Positions 18,981 to 28,212 of a stretch of DNA of 64,000 nt are shown here, one piece after another. The position numbers were made by a program, and so were the translations under genes. Source of the stretch: Mucilaginibacter sp. CSA2-8R (GTDB lineage: Bacteria; Bacteroidota; Bacteroidia; Sphingobacteriales; Sphingobacteriaceae); NCBI RefSeq assembly GCF_038806765.1, contig NZ_CP152389.1, forward strand, positions 3,906,001-3,970,000. The letters run 5' to 3'. Below the pieces are notes generated by a model. It ran no database searches, was not told the origin of the DNA, and was given only the letters and a program-made list of their open reading frames with translations. The number at the start of each line of letters is the position of its first letter. Positions within the stretch are counted from its first letter, which is position 1.

Positions 18981-19568
18981 ATGCTTAAGAGTAATTTAAC
19001 GGACGATCTGCTATGGAGGGCCGTTTGCGCTGGAAGCTCAACTGCCTTTAGATCTATAATTGATCGGCATTGGGAAGCCGTTTATACTACTGCTTTCTCT
19101 TATCTTCAGGATAGAGATATTGCTATGGAAATAGCTAATGACACCTTTCTTAATATTTGGCAGAAAAAGAGCACACTCGACATCGGTTCATTTAGAAACT
19201 ATCTGACCACGAGCGCACGTTACCATGTCTATAAGGTACTTAAAACAAAAAGAGCCCTTAAGCTGGCTTATGTAGCCGACTACGATAAGCTATACGCCAT
19301 GGATGTAGCACATAATAGCGGCGAAGAAAAGATCAGGTACATGGATCTTAGAAGCGAAATCGAAACCCATCTATCGGCTTTGCCAGCGCGTTGCCGAGAG
19401 ATATTCTTGTTAAGCCGCCTTAGTAACCTAACGAATACAGAAATAGCCGAAAAATTAGCTATCTCTAAAAGAACAGTTGAGAATCAGATTTCAATTGCAC
19501 AAAAATATGTGCAACGCAATTTTAAGGATGTTGCACTTGGCGTCCTCATAAGTTTACTGCTGCAGTAA
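18981..19568 (+). CDS. ECF-family RNA polymerase sigma-70 factor
   Basis: The 195-residue protein has region 2 at about 20-85 (STAFRSIIDRHWEAVYTTAF, EIANDTFLNIWQKKS) and region 4 at about 130-185 (CREIFLLSRLSNLTNTEIA, EKLAISKRTVENQISIAQK). It is divergent from fecR 17302-18459, which is its probable anti-sigma partner, and precedes the GH130 gene by 286 bp on the same strand. It likely activates the susC-susD operon and possibly the GH130 gene. Confidence 0.94.
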   Translation: MLKSNLTDDLLWRAVCAGSSTAFRSIIDRHWEAVYTTAFSYLQDRDIAMEIANDTFLNIWQKKSTLDIGSFRNYLTTSARYHVYKVLKTKRALKLAYVADYDKLYAMDVAHNSGEEKIRYMDLRSEIETHLSALPARCREIFLLSRLSNLTNTEIAEKLAISKRTVENQISIAQKYVQRNFKDVALGVLISLLLQ

Positions 19569-19854
19569 CCTATTCACTCTTTTAATTGATAAGGGCACTA
19601 GGTTCTTATCCTCGCCAATGCTGAACGTCGCTATCTAAGTTTATTTTTATTTCAATGCTATGTGAGGTTAAGATAACAACAGCACTCTTATACAGCATAA
19701 GCTAATTGTAGCAATTAAGGCCGCCACGTTGGCTGACAGAATGAGCCAAAGTTAGTACCATTTAAGTGCGGCTTCGGTTTAAAAAAGACAAAGTCTGAAT
19801 TGGCAACTCCGCATTGAAATGAATTAAACCATCAATTTAAATTAATATTTCTGT

Positions 19855-21009
19855 ATGAGAATTCGTTATCTATCAGCAATCAGCCTAATGGTTATGTTGT
19901 GCCTAACTTTAACATCATGGGCCCAAAACAAAAATGTGCTGCCGGGCTGGGCTTTAGGGGGCTTTGTGCGTCCAAAAGGCATAAACCCTATTATCTCGCC
20001 TGATACAAGCACTATTTTCCTGGATCCGATGTCGGGTAATAAGACTAAGTGGGAGGATAACGACACATTCAATCCGGCTGCTGTGGTTAAAGGTAAAAAA
20101 GTGATTGTTCTATATCGCTCAGAAGATAGGAGCGGTATCAAGATCAGCACTCGTACGTCACGACTGGGTTATGCAATTAGTAAAGATGGGCTGCATTTTA
20201 AACGTAAAGCGGAACCAGTATTTTACCCAGACAATGATGATCAAAAAGAGTTTGAATGGCCCGGAGGTTGTGAAGACCCCCGAGCAGCAGTCACAGAAGA
20301 TGGGACATTCCTGATCTTATACACGCAATGGAATCGCAAAGTACCGCGTTTGGGTGCCGCTACATCCAAAGATATGGTGCATTGGAAAAAACATGGGCCT
20401 ATTTTTCAAGATGCATATAACGGCAAATTTTTGAACATTCCAACGAAGTCTGCATCAATATTAACTCAGGTAAAAAGTAATAGGCAGGTTATTACTAAGG
20501 TAAATGGTGAATATTTTATGTATTGGGGAGAGCGGAATGTTTACGCCGCTACATCAAAAAACTTAGTAGACTGGAAGCCCATGGTTGATGCTGAGGGCAA
20601 GCTACTGGTACTTGCAGCACCCCGTAAAGGATATTTTGACAGTGATTTTACCGAATGTGGTCCACCGGCGGTAATGACCGATAAAGGTATTGTGTTGATA
20701 TACAACGGCAGGAATAACAACGGTGAGCGCGGCGACAAGCGATATAACGGCGGCACCTATGCTGCCGGTCAAATACTGTTCGATAAAACAAATCCAACCA
20801 AAGTACTTGGCCGATTAGAGGTGCCATTTTTTAGACCAATGGAACCGTTTGAACAAAAGGGACAATACGCAAGCGGAACGGTTTTTATTGAGGGTTTGGT
20901 TTGGTTTAAAAAGAGTTGGTATATATATTATGGCTGTGCAGATTCAAGGGTAGGAGTAGCAATATATGATCCGAAAAACCCAACCGCTCCTGATCCGGTA
21001 GATCTTTAA
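19855..21009 (+). CDS. exported GH130-family glycosidase or phosphorylase (beta-mannoside type)
   Basis: The 384-residue protein has a signal peptide (MRIRYLSAISLMVMLCLTLTSWAQ) and a five-bladed-propeller GH130/GH43-like domain. GH130 hallmarks are present: GGCEDPRAAVTEDGT near residue 135, FTECGPPAV near 265, IYNGRNNN, and the terminal YYGCADSRVGVA. GH130 enzymes cleave beta-mannosides by phosphorolysis or, in exported Bacteroidota members, by hydrolysis of beta-1,2-mannosides. The signal peptide favours hydrolysis, since phosphorolysis normally happens in the cytoplasm. It follows the ECF sigma gene and precedes a strong terminator, so it may be a one-gene transcript. Confidence 0.82.
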   Translation: MRIRYLSAISLMVMLCLTLTSWAQNKNVLPGWALGGFVRPKGINPIISPDTSTIFLDPMSGNKTKWEDNDTFNPAAVVKGKKVIVLYRSEDRSGIKISTRTSRLGYAISKDGLHFKRKAEPVFYPDNDDQKEFEWPGGCEDPRAAVTEDGTFLILYTQWNRKVPRLGAATSKDMVHWKKHGPIFQDAYNGKFLNIPTKSASILTQVKSNRQVITKVNGEYFMYWGERNVYAATSKNLVDWKPMVDAEGKLLVLAAPRKGYFDSDFTECGPPAVMTDKGIVLIYNGRNNNGERGDKRYNGGTYAAGQILFDKTNPTKVLGRLEVPFFRPMEPFEQKGQYASGTVFIEGLVWFKKSWYIYYGCADSRVGVAIYDPKNPTAPDPVDL

Positions 21010-21041
21010 AATTTCTAGTGAAAGCTAAATGCCTGCCAAAC

Positions 21042-21069
21042 AAAAAAGCGTCTGCTTAGACGCTTTTTT
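21042..21069 (+). terminator. intrinsic terminator after GH130 gene
   Basis: A perfect 12-bp stem (21042-21053 with 21058-21069), loop GCTT, core AGCGTCT/AGACGCT, flanked by A6 and T6. It is 32 bp after the GH130 stop codon. The A/T flanks would allow function on both strands. Confidence 0.92.
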
Positions 21070-21723
21070 GTTGTTTAATATTCCTGTTGACAGCGAACAT
21101 CAATCCATACAATTTACTTTAAATATTCCTATAAAATCTATTTTCCGTGCTTGCACTTGGCTCATTTAAGGCATTCGAAAACATTTTATAAGTTGAACGT
21201 AAGAGGATAATGATGTAAATGATCGAAGTCATTACTTAACGTAATCCAGTAGCTCCAAAACAGGCATCTTCTCCTTGCTTCGTCTTAATCAGTGATCTTA
21301 ATGAACTTTTATGCATTAGTTTGACTTTCACCTAATTACTCCTATTTCTGGCAGATAACCTGCTTTAACATCAGAAAAGGCATTACAGAATGCCAAAGAA
21401 AACTTTTGATCTTGTTAAAACTTCGTAGCGAATTGGTCGGCAGACCTCTTTTATCATCACCAAGAGATTACAGCAATAGCTAAACTTTTGATCTCTCTAA
21501 CTAAGTGTACAATCAGTTTAAACGCCACCTAACGACACAACTTACCATGATTACATAAACTAACTGATAAGTCAAGAAGTTCTATTTTCTGCTACGCAAC
21601 GCCTTTCTTGAAGAGCGAAAGCTAGATTAGTAAGATTAGTAGCATTTCACACTCTTTTTATAGCGTTAAAAATCGGGCTATTTACCTTTTTAATACTTTA
21701 CTTTTACGCAAACACGGTTATAA
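21070..21723. other. gene-free region between convergent GH130 and GH105 genes
   Basis: About 650 bp of A+T-rich sequence. I see no coding-like frame, no strong hairpin after the terminator at 21042, and no tandem TTGAGAC site. A single isolated AAGTTGAACG occurs near 21192 without a partner half. Confidence 0.5.
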
Positions 21724-22827
21724 TTAATCATCTAACAGCGCCCGTGTGCACCAAAGGTAAGGCGCCTGGCCATGATAATCACCTACGTTACGCGGCCGAT
21801 CATAGTAATACTGCTTGTCGTTCTTTTTATTGGTGCCTACGCAAACTTCAGTTACGGCACCTTGAGCGTTGATATAAGGTATTAATCCTAACCAGGCTTT
21901 ACGTGCAACCGGTCCAAATTCTTTCGCATTTAGCCAGCCATGTTTTACGCCCGAGATAAGCGCAAACGTAAACATAGCCGATCCGGAGGTTTCAGCCCAG
22001 CAAGCCGGATCATCAATTAGTTGGTTCCAGATACCGCCTTTATTCTGAAAGTTTTTAAGGCTGTTCATCATAGTGAGGTATCCTTTTAAAATGCGTGGCC
22101 GGTATTCGCTGTTTTTAGGCAAATTGGTAAGTAATTCTGTCATCCCTGCAGCCATCCAACCGTTTCCCCTACCCCAGTAAAACGGAACATCGGGCGCGTG
22201 ATAAAACAGGCCATTAGGTCGCTGAAGTGAGTCCAGGTAAAGCACCATCTCTTTTGCAGCACGGTCAATGTACTTGCGGTTTTTGGTTGCTTTATAGGCT
22301 TGGGTTTGCACAATGGTAATCATATACATATCATCAATCCACAGGCGTGTTTGCCACGATAAACCTTTTTCATCCCAAGCTTTCTGCTGCGCACTTGCGT
22401 TTTGCGGGAGTATCCATTGCGTATCCGCATAAGGCAACCCCAAATCAAAATAACGTTGCTCGTTAGTAACACGGTAAAACTCCAATGGTAAGCTGCCAAA
22501 CATATTTAAGTCAACGTGATTCATTGGTGGCAGCAATGCTTTTTCGGTTGTAAACAAAGGTTCAAACTTGTTTTGTAAAAGCCGAACAAGTTGTGTATCA
22601 CGAGTAATGGCTGCATATTTAAGTGCCCCCATCCAGTTAAAAGTTTCTGGGTAACTTATCCATTTACCACCATGCAGCATATGTTTACCATCAACAAACC
22701 GGTATGCCAGGCGTTTACCCACTTCTTGTGGCGTGTAACCTTGAGGGAAGTTTTTAAGTGCACTTTTTTGTGCCGAAGACACTTGAATTGCGAACACTAA
22801 ACAAAATAAAAAGTAGCATTTTTTCAT
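21724..22827 (-). CDS. exported GH105-family unsaturated glucuronyl/galacturonyl hydrolase
   Basis: The 367-residue protein has a signal peptide (MKKCYFLFCLVFAIQVSSAQ) and an (alpha/alpha)6-barrel of the GH88/GH105 type. Diagnostic stretches are ETFNWMGALKYAAIT, LWIDDMYMITIVQTQAY (catalytic-type Asp), FYHAPDVPFYWGRGNGWMAAGM (GRGNGW typical of GH105) and DPACWAETSGSAMFTFAL. The family removes 4,5-unsaturated uronic acids left by polysaccharide lyases, for example from rhamnogalacturonan. It has its own promoter with the repeat at 22974-23001, divergent from the next gene. Confidence 0.85.
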   Translation of the reverse strand: MKKCYFLFCLVFAIQVSSAQKSALKNFPQGYTPQEVGKRLAYRFVDGKHMLHGGKWISYPETFNWMGALKYAAITRDTQLVRLLQNKFEPLFTTEKALLPPMNHVDLNMFGSLPLEFYRVTNEQRYFDLGLPYADTQWILPQNASAQQKAWDEKGLSWQTRLWIDDMYMITIVQTQAYKATKNRKYIDRAAKEMVLYLDSLQRPNGLFYHAPDVPFYWGRGNGWMAAGMTELLTNLPKNSEYRPRILKGYLTMMNSLKNFQNKGGIWNQLIDDPACWAETSGSAMFTFALISGVKHGWLNAKEFGPVARKAWLGLIPYINAQGAVTEVCVGTNKKNDKQYYYDRPRNVGDYHGQAPYLWCTRALLDD

Positions 22828-22973
22828 GATGAAGAATTGTAAAGGGATTAACTTGATTTAATATTATTGAAGATTAAGCCCTACTGAGAGCATTGCCATC
22901 AACTTAAGACAAGCTGATTATACAACGTTGGTTAATTTTAAGCTCAAAGAAAAATAATAACCTGCACCCGTTT

Positions 22974-23001
22974 TATTCAAACTATGGTTAATTTGTCTCA
23001 A
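22974..23001 (-). promoter_or_regulatory. TTGAGAC-N14-TTGAATA activator site with TTTG element (GH105 promoter)
   Basis: On minus: TTGAGAC (23001-22995), 14 bp AAATTAACCATAGT, TTGAATA (22980-22974). TTTG follows exactly 25 bp later (22948-22945), and the GH105 ATG is at 22827. It is one of five sites in region 3 with this spacing. The half-sites are direct repeats 21 bp apart, two helical turns, as expected for an AraC-type regulator. Confidence 0.8.
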
Positions 23002-23060
23002 AGTATGGCTGCAGATTCCGTTATTGACAAACTGTAACCAAACGCAAAACCAATATTCGA

Positions 23061-23088
23061 TTGAGACAAATTGACTATAAGTTGAACA
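23061..23088 (+). promoter_or_regulatory. TTGAGAC-N14-TTGAACA activator site with TTTG element
   Basis: TTGAGAC (23061-23067), 14 bp AAATTGACTATAAG, TTGAACA (23082-23088), then TTTG at 23114-23117, 25 bp downstream. It faces the glutaminase-A-like gene (ATG at 23232) and lies 59 bp from the divergent site of the GH105 promoter. Confidence 0.82.
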
Positions 23089-23231
23089 GTAAATCTATTA
23101 CCTTATATTTTATTTTGATAACCAATTAATTCCGTTAAAAATACAACCCGATGTATGACGCCGGATATGCTATTATACTGCTTGTGCAGGCACTTGGTTA
23201 AAAACAGCTAAACCAATATTGATATACCCTC

Positions 23232-25697
23232 ATGAAGAACTTTTGTTTAAGCATTCTATTTCTTATCAGTTTATGTTTCTGCATCACCTCCAAAGGGCAG
23301 GTTAGTAAGATGCCTGCTTATCCGCTCATTACGCATAACCCTTATTTTAGCATCTGGTCTAACACAGATACGCTTAATTCTTCAATCACACACCACTGGA
23401 CAGGCAAAGACCAGCCGCTGGTGGGTATTCTCAAAGTGGACAATCAATTTTACCGGTTTTTAGGAAAAGAAGAAGACCATTACAGGACACTGGCAGCTGC
23501 CTCGGACGAAAAACCATACCAATGCCGATATATAGAAACTGAGCCGGATGGCGACTGGACCAAACCTGATTTTGACGATAACAGTTGGAAAACCGGAACA
23601 GGTCCGTTTGGCGATGCTAAAGACCGCTTCCCTACCCAATGGCTTAAAAACATTTGGCTGCGACGCGAATTTATGTTAACCGAAACGGAAGTTAACCAGT
23701 TGGTGCTGAAGCTTGATCATGATGACAATGTTGATGTTTATTTAAACGGCACCAAAATTTATAACAAAACCGGCTGGACGCAGGATTATAGCCTGATTAA
23801 GTTGGACGAAAAATATAATAAAGCATTAAAAAAGGGTAAAAATGTGATCGCCATACGCTGTATTAACACTTCTGGCGGCGCCTCACTTGATGTTGGACTA
23901 TTAGACTTACTTAAAGTTAAAGTAGCCAACCGATTAGAAACCGCCGAGCAGCAAAGTGTTGATGTAACAGCCACACAAACACATTACCAGTTTAAATGCG
24001 GCCAAATTAACTTAAGCGTTACTTTTACATCGCCACTGCTGTTGAGCGACATAAAAACGCTTACCCGGCCGGTATCATATATTACCTACCAGGTAAGCAG
24101 CAACGATAGCCGACCGCATCAAGTTAAAATTTATACTGGTGTATCTACCAATTTAGCGGTTAACCGTACGAGCCAGGAAGTAAGTGCCGAAGCCGTAAAT
24201 AACCCTACTCTTTCTGTGTTAAAAGCCGGCACCAAAGAACAGCCAGTGCTGCAAAAGAAGGGCGACGATTTGCGCATTGACTGGGGCTATTTGTATGTAG
24301 CTGCTCCTAAAAAAGAAAATATTACTCAATATATAACCAACAGCGCAGAATCTGTAAATTCCTTCCTTAGCAGTAGCTACAAGTCTACCTTTAAACAAGG
24401 CAGGCAGGGCGTATTAAACACTGTGATATCTGTGCAAGTAACCAAAAACACACCAGCCAAACAATTTGTGATGCTGGGCTATGATGACTTGTACTCCATC
24501 CAATACTTTAAGCAAAATTTAAAGCCGTATTGGAAGGCGTTTTATCCTACTATTTATTCGGCATTTAATGCTGCTGTAAAAGATTACAGCTCCACCCTGA
24601 GCAAGTGCAATACGTTTGATAAACAAATTTACCAAAGCACCTTAAAGGCAGGCGGCGACGAATATGCCCGCCTTTGCGTAATGGCTTACCGGCAAAGCAT
24701 TGCCGCACACCAGGTAGTAAAAAGCCCGCAGGGTGATCTGCTATTTTTATCTAAAGAAAATTACAGCAATGGATCGATCAATACGGTTGACATCACCTAT
24801 CCTTCGGCGCCTTTGTATTTAATTTACAATCCCGAATTACAGAAAGGCATGCTTAACGGCATTTTTTATTACAGCGAAAGCGGCAAGTGGACCAAAAACT
24901 TTCCGGCACATGATTTAGGAACCTACCCATTAGCCAATGGCCAAACGTATGGCGAAGACATGCCTGTTGAAGAAGCAGGTAACATGATTATTATTACCGA
25001 TGCCATTGCACATGCCGAACGCAATGCTAACTATGCTAAAAAACATTGGAAAGTATTGACCGTTTGGGCTAAATTTTTACTGGAGGCCGGCCTCGACCCT
25101 GCCAACCAGTTATGCACCGACGACTTTGCCGGCCATCTGGCACACAATGCCAATCTATCTGTAAAAGCTATTGTGGCTATAGGTTGTTATGCCGATTTGG
25201 CTAATCAGTTAGGGTACAAAGACGTAGCCGCAAAATACCGCAACGAGGCTATTATCATGGCAAAAAAATGGATGCAAATGGCTGACGCCGATGATCATTA
25301 CTCGTTGGTATTTGGACGCAAAGATACCTGGAGCCAAAAATACAATCTGGTTTGGGATAAGATTTTAAACTTAAACATTTTTCCGCAAGAGGTTTACAAC
25401 AGAGAGATTAAATACTATCTAAGCCATCAAAACAAATTTGGCTTGCCGTTAGACAGCCGGAAAACCTATACTAAATCTGACTGGATTTTGTGGACAGCTA
25501 CATTAAGTCAGAATGAAAAAGACTTTAAAAGCCTAGTAAAACCTGTTTACAAATTTGCTACAGAAACACCGTCGCGCGTACCTTTAAACGACTGGCACGA
25601 AACTAAGGACGGCAAAATGGTTGGCTTCCAGGCACGCAGCGTGGTAAGCGGTTATTTTATTAAGCTTCTGGCTAATCAATGGGCCGTTAAAAAATGA
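23232..25697 (+). CDS. exported glutaminase-A-like multidomain protein (DUF4964/DUF5127/DUF4965/DUF1793)
   Basis: The 821-residue protein has a signal peptide ending at SKGQ. Domains: DUF4964-like start (PAYPLITHNPYFSIWSNTD, about 28-85); an inserted jelly-roll of the GH2 sugar-binding kind (about 105-235; DDNSWKTGTGPFGD, IWLRREFML, VDVYLNGTKIYNKTGW); DUF5127-like beta domain (about 240-460); and an alpha-toroid (about 470-821) with NGSINTVDITYPSAPLYL, FPAHDLGTYPLANG, AGLDPANQLCTDDFAGHLAHN and the C-terminal VPLNDWHETKDG. Fungal GtaA defines the family name, but bacterial members sit in polysaccharide loci and are suspected glycosidases, as here under the same promoter motif. The true substrate is unknown. 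Confidence 0.8.
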   Translation: MKNFCLSILFLISLCFCITSKGQVSKMPAYPLITHNPYFSIWSNTDTLNSSITHHWTGKDQPLVGILKVDNQFYRFLGKEEDHYRTLAAASDEKPYQCRYIETEPDGDWTKPDFDDNSWKTGTGPFGDAKDRFPTQWLKNIWLRREFMLTETEVNQLVLKLDHDDNVDVYLNGTKIYNKTGWTQDYSLIKLDEKYNKALKKGKNVIAIRCINTSGGASLDVGLLDLLKVKVANRLETAEQQSVDVTATQTHYQFKCGQINLSVTFTSPLLLSDIKTLTRPVSYITYQVSSNDSRPHQVKIYTGVSTNLAVNRTSQEVSAEAVNNPTLSVLKAGTKEQPVLQKKGDDLRIDWGYLYVAAPKKENITQYITNSAESVNSFLSSSYKSTFKQGRQGVLNTVISVQVTKNTPAKQFVMLGYDDLYSIQYFKQNLKPYWKAFYPTIYSAFNAAVKDYSSTLSKCNTFDKQIYQSTLKAGGDEYARLCVMAYRQSIAAHQVVKSPQGDLLFLSKENYSNGSINTVDITYPSAPLYLIYNPELQKGMLNGIFYYSESGKWTKNFPAHDLGTYPLANGQTYGEDMPVEEAGNMIIITDAIAHAERNANYAKKHWKVLTVWAKFLLEAGLDPANQLCTDDFAGHLAHNANLSVKAIVAIGCYADLANQLGYKDVAAKYRNEAIIMAKKWMQMADADDHYSLVFGRKDTWSQKYNLVWDKILNLNIFPQEVYNREIKYYLSHQNKFGLPLDSRKTYTKSDWILWTATLSQNEKDFKSLVKPVYKFATETPSRVPLNDWHETKDGKMVGFQARSVVSGYFIKLLANQWAVKK

Positions 25698-25707
25698 AGC
25701 ACTTTTT

Positions 25708-25755
25708 AATAAGGAATGGGCGTTAAGAATTTAATCTTAACGCCCATTCCTTATT
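25708..25755. terminator. bidirectional terminator between convergent genes
   Basis: A perfect 21-bp inverted repeat (25708-25728 and 25735-25755) with 6-nt loop ATTTAA, starting with AATAAGGAATGGG. It sits 10 bp after the stop of the glutaminase-A-like gene and 14 bp before the stop of the convergent Gfo/Idh/MocA gene. Confidence 0.9.
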
Positions 25756-25769
25756 ATACTCCTGATAAG

Positions 25770-26966
25770 TTACTTTATGCTAGCATACTCTTTTTTCCAG
25801 TAAGTGGGCTGGGTAGTGTATAAAGCCTGGTTGGCCAAATGCACACAAATGGCGGTTTTGGCACCGGTGTAAATGTTGGAGTCGGGTAAGGTATTGGTCA
25901 TTACCTTCTCGTAAAAATCTTTGAGGGCATACCAGGTACCATCTTTGGTAGGCTCGGGCAAGATAGGTACACCGCCTTGTTTGTCCCAGGTTATTTTAGT
26001 GGCACCGGTTACCCCATCCACCAGGCCGCGCTCTTTAAGCAAATCCTTTTCGGCATAAAACATACCCTGGTCTGTCAGCAAGGAGACAGTGCCCTTGGTG
26101 CCTTTGATTTTAAACAGGTAACCATCACGGGCATTACCGCAGGTAGCCCCAAAGTTGCCCACCATGCCCTCCTCGCCGTAGCGCACCACCACCTGCACGT
26201 TATCATACGTTTCGCGGCCATCCTTATACAAATCTATTCCGCCTGCTGCCTGAAACTGCGTGGGATGCGTATCAAACGCCCAGTTAATAAAATCCATCTG
26301 GTGCGATAGCAGCTCTGCTACCAGCCCGCCCGAATATTCTTTATACATCCGCCAGTTAATCTGCCGTTCTAAACCCGGCTCGGGTACTGCCCTGCGCCAG
26401 CTGCCGTTACGGTCCCAGCGGCAATCCACCTGGGTAACTTTGCCCAGGTAACCTTTATTAATGTATTCTTTAACTTTGTAATACAGCGGCGAGTAACGGT
26501 ACTGGTGCCCTACCTGCACTACTTGCTTGTTGCGCCCTGTCACAAGCTTTACCAAATCCATTGCCTGGTTGGCGTTGTAGGTCATTGTTTTTTCCAGGTA
26601 CAAATGCCGCCCCGATTTAATAACTGCCGAGGCGATGGGGTAATGCATATTTAAAGGTACCGATATGATAACGGCATCTACGTCCTTGTCATCCAGTACC
26701 TTCCTGTAATCGGTATACGCTTTTGGTGTAGATGTCTTGCTGATGTTTTGCGCGGCCTTTAAGCGGAAGTCGAGCACATCGCAAATGGCTGTTACTCTGA
26801 ATAAGGCTGGCAAATCATTCATCACATACATAATGCCCTTGCCCCGGTCGCCGCAGCCAATTACAGCCACTTTGAGCGGACCGGCATCGGCTGCAAAAGT
26901 TTGCCCGCTCATGAGCAACCCGCCTGCAAGTAAACTGCTGCTTTTTAAAAATCCTCTTCTTTCCAT
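25770..26966 (-). CDS. exported Gfo/Idh/MocA-family oxidoreductase with EKT in place of EKP
   Basis: The 398-residue protein begins MERRGFLKSSSLLAGGLL (Tat-type). The Rossmann motif is VAVIGCGDRGKG. The usual EKP appears as YLEKTMTYN, retaining Glu and Lys. The substrate-domain His lies in LLSHQMDFINWAF. It is 8 bp downstream of apbE and shares that transcription unit. Action on a periplasmic sugar using a tightly bound or imported NAD(P) cofactor is the family expectation; the sugar is not known. Confidence 0.84.
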   Translation of the reverse strand: MERRGFLKSSSLLAGGLLMSGQTFAADAGPLKVAVIGCGDRGKGIMYVMNDLPALFRVTAICDVLDFRLKAAQNISKTSTPKAYTDYRKVLDDKDVDAVIISVPLNMHYPIASAVIKSGRHLYLEKTMTYNANQAMDLVKLVTGRNKQVVQVGHQYRYSPLYYKVKEYINKGYLGKVTQVDCRWDRNGSWRRAVPEPGLERQINWRMYKEYSGGLVAELLSHQMDFINWAFDTHPTQFQAAGGIDLYKDGRETYDNVQVVVRYGEEGMVGNFGATCGNARDGYLFKIKGTKGTVSLLTDQGMFYAEKDLLKERGLVDGVTGATKITWDKQGGVPILPEPTKDGTWYALKDFYEKVMTNTLPDSNIYTGAKTAICVHLANQALYTTQPTYWKKEYASIK

Positions 26967-26974
26967 TATTCAAA

Positions 26975-28036
26975 TTATTTTTGATACCCTTTAAAAGCCG
27001 GGGTAACTGTATCGCGGATAGCACCGTTCTTGTCACGATATACCATGTAAGCGCCAATATCTTTCCGCCCGGCTAAAAAGCTTAAGGCTTTGCTTAAGCC
27101 CATGGCCATAAAGCCGTTATCATACCCATCGGCCGTCAGTGCATCTTGGGCATACACCGTTACGCTGATGAGTTCATTTTGCACGGGGTAACCTGTGAGC
27201 GGATTGATGATATGTGATATCTGCTTACCACCCGCCTCATGATGTTTACGGTAATTGCCGGATGTGGTAATGGCGCCATTTCCCGGCGTAATCACTTTGC
27301 GCATAGGTTCAGGGTTTAAGTCATCGCTGTTAACGCCCTCAATGCCGATGCCAAAAGGCTCGCCGCCTGGTTTAGTACCTTTAATGCGCAACTCGCCGCC
27401 TAGTTCAACCAAGTAATTACTGATGTGATGCTGTTCCAGCAAAGCAGCCAGCAAATCAACCGAGTAGCCCTGGGCAATGCCGTTCAAGTCTAACTGCAGG
27501 CCGGGACGGTCTTTTAACAAACGATTGCCTTTTAACCACAGGTGTTTCATGCCTACCTTTTGCAGCAAAGCTTTGATTTGTGTAGCGGTTGGCTCCTGGC
27601 TGGGTTTAACCACACCAAAACCCCAGGCATCTACCAGCGGTTTAACCGTTGGATCGACCAGGCCCTGGGTATCTTGGTAGATTTGCATCGAACGGGCAAC
27701 CAGCACCCTAAAATGCTCGTCAACCCCTATTCCGTCTGCCGACTGATTGAACTTGTTAATTAGTGATTTCGGCTCGTAAAGCGATACCGATGAATCCAGT
27801 TTGTGCAGTAAACTATCTGTTTGCCTTAAACTCACCAGACTATCAGGCGCGTAGTAAACTATTTGATAAGTCGTACCCTGCGCATAGCCGCTCAGCTCAT
27901 AGCGCTTAGGTTGGTTGTTGCTATTGAAAGCGAGTAAGGAGGTCGTTAAACCCAAAGTACTTACTAAGACTGCAACCTTTATCATTAACCGGAAATGGTT
28001 TGATGTATCATATTTTTGTTCAATATGCTTTATCAT
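26975..28036 (-). CDS. apbE: ApbE-family FAD:protein FMN transferase
   Basis: The 353-residue protein attaches FMN covalently to Ser/Thr of exported target proteins. Features: membrane or signal segment (KVAVLVSTLGLTTSLLAF), ELSGYAQGTTYQIVYYA at the start of the domain, VDPTVKPLVDAWGFG, LDLNGIAQGYSVDLLA, YLVELGGELRIKGTKPGG, AITTSGNYRKHHEAGG, SHIINPLTGYPVQ and TADGYDNGFMAMG (metal-binding Asp). There is no lipobox, which many homologues have. A later Met at 27985 may be the true start. It sits between susD (176-bp gap) and a Gfo/Idh/MocA gene, an uncommon place for apbE; no obvious flavinylation target lies beside it. Confidence 0.88.
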   Translation of the reverse strand: MIKHIEQKYDTSNHFRLMIKVAVLVSTLGLTTSLLAFNSNNQPKRYELSGYAQGTTYQIVYYAPDSLVSLRQTDSLLHKLDSSVSLYEPKSLINKFNQSADGIGVDEHFRVLVARSMQIYQDTQGLVDPTVKPLVDAWGFGVVKPSQEPTATQIKALLQKVGMKHLWLKGNRLLKDRPGLQLDLNGIAQGYSVDLLAALLEQHHISNYLVELGGELRIKGTKPGGEPFGIGIEGVNSDDLNPEPMRKVITPGNGAITTSGNYRKHHEAGGKQISHIINPLTGYPVQNELISVTVYAQDALTADGYDNGFMAMGLSKALSFLAGRKDIGAYMVYRDKNGAIRDTVTPAFKGYQK

Positions 28037-28114
28037 TCAAGTTCAGGCTCTAAATTTATTAATCAATGTTTTGCATTCTATGTTGATACTAGTCAGTTAG
28101 CAATAAGCGTATAA

Positions 28115-28143
28115 ACCTTGCCCGGCAATTAACCAGACAAGGT
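28115..28143 (-). terminator. terminator or attenuator hairpin after susD
   Basis: On minus, 28143-28133 pairs with 28125-28115 (11-bp stem with two G-U pairs, arms ACCTTGTCTGG and CCGGGCAAGGT, loop 7 nt). It is 70 bp after the susD stop, followed by only TTTATA, so it probably lets some transcription through into apbE. Confidence 0.5.
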
Positions 28144-28212
28144 TGACATCATGAACTTATTTCTACTAAAAAATGCAAGTTAAATTAAATGCACTTTATA
28201 ACAGCTGTTGCA

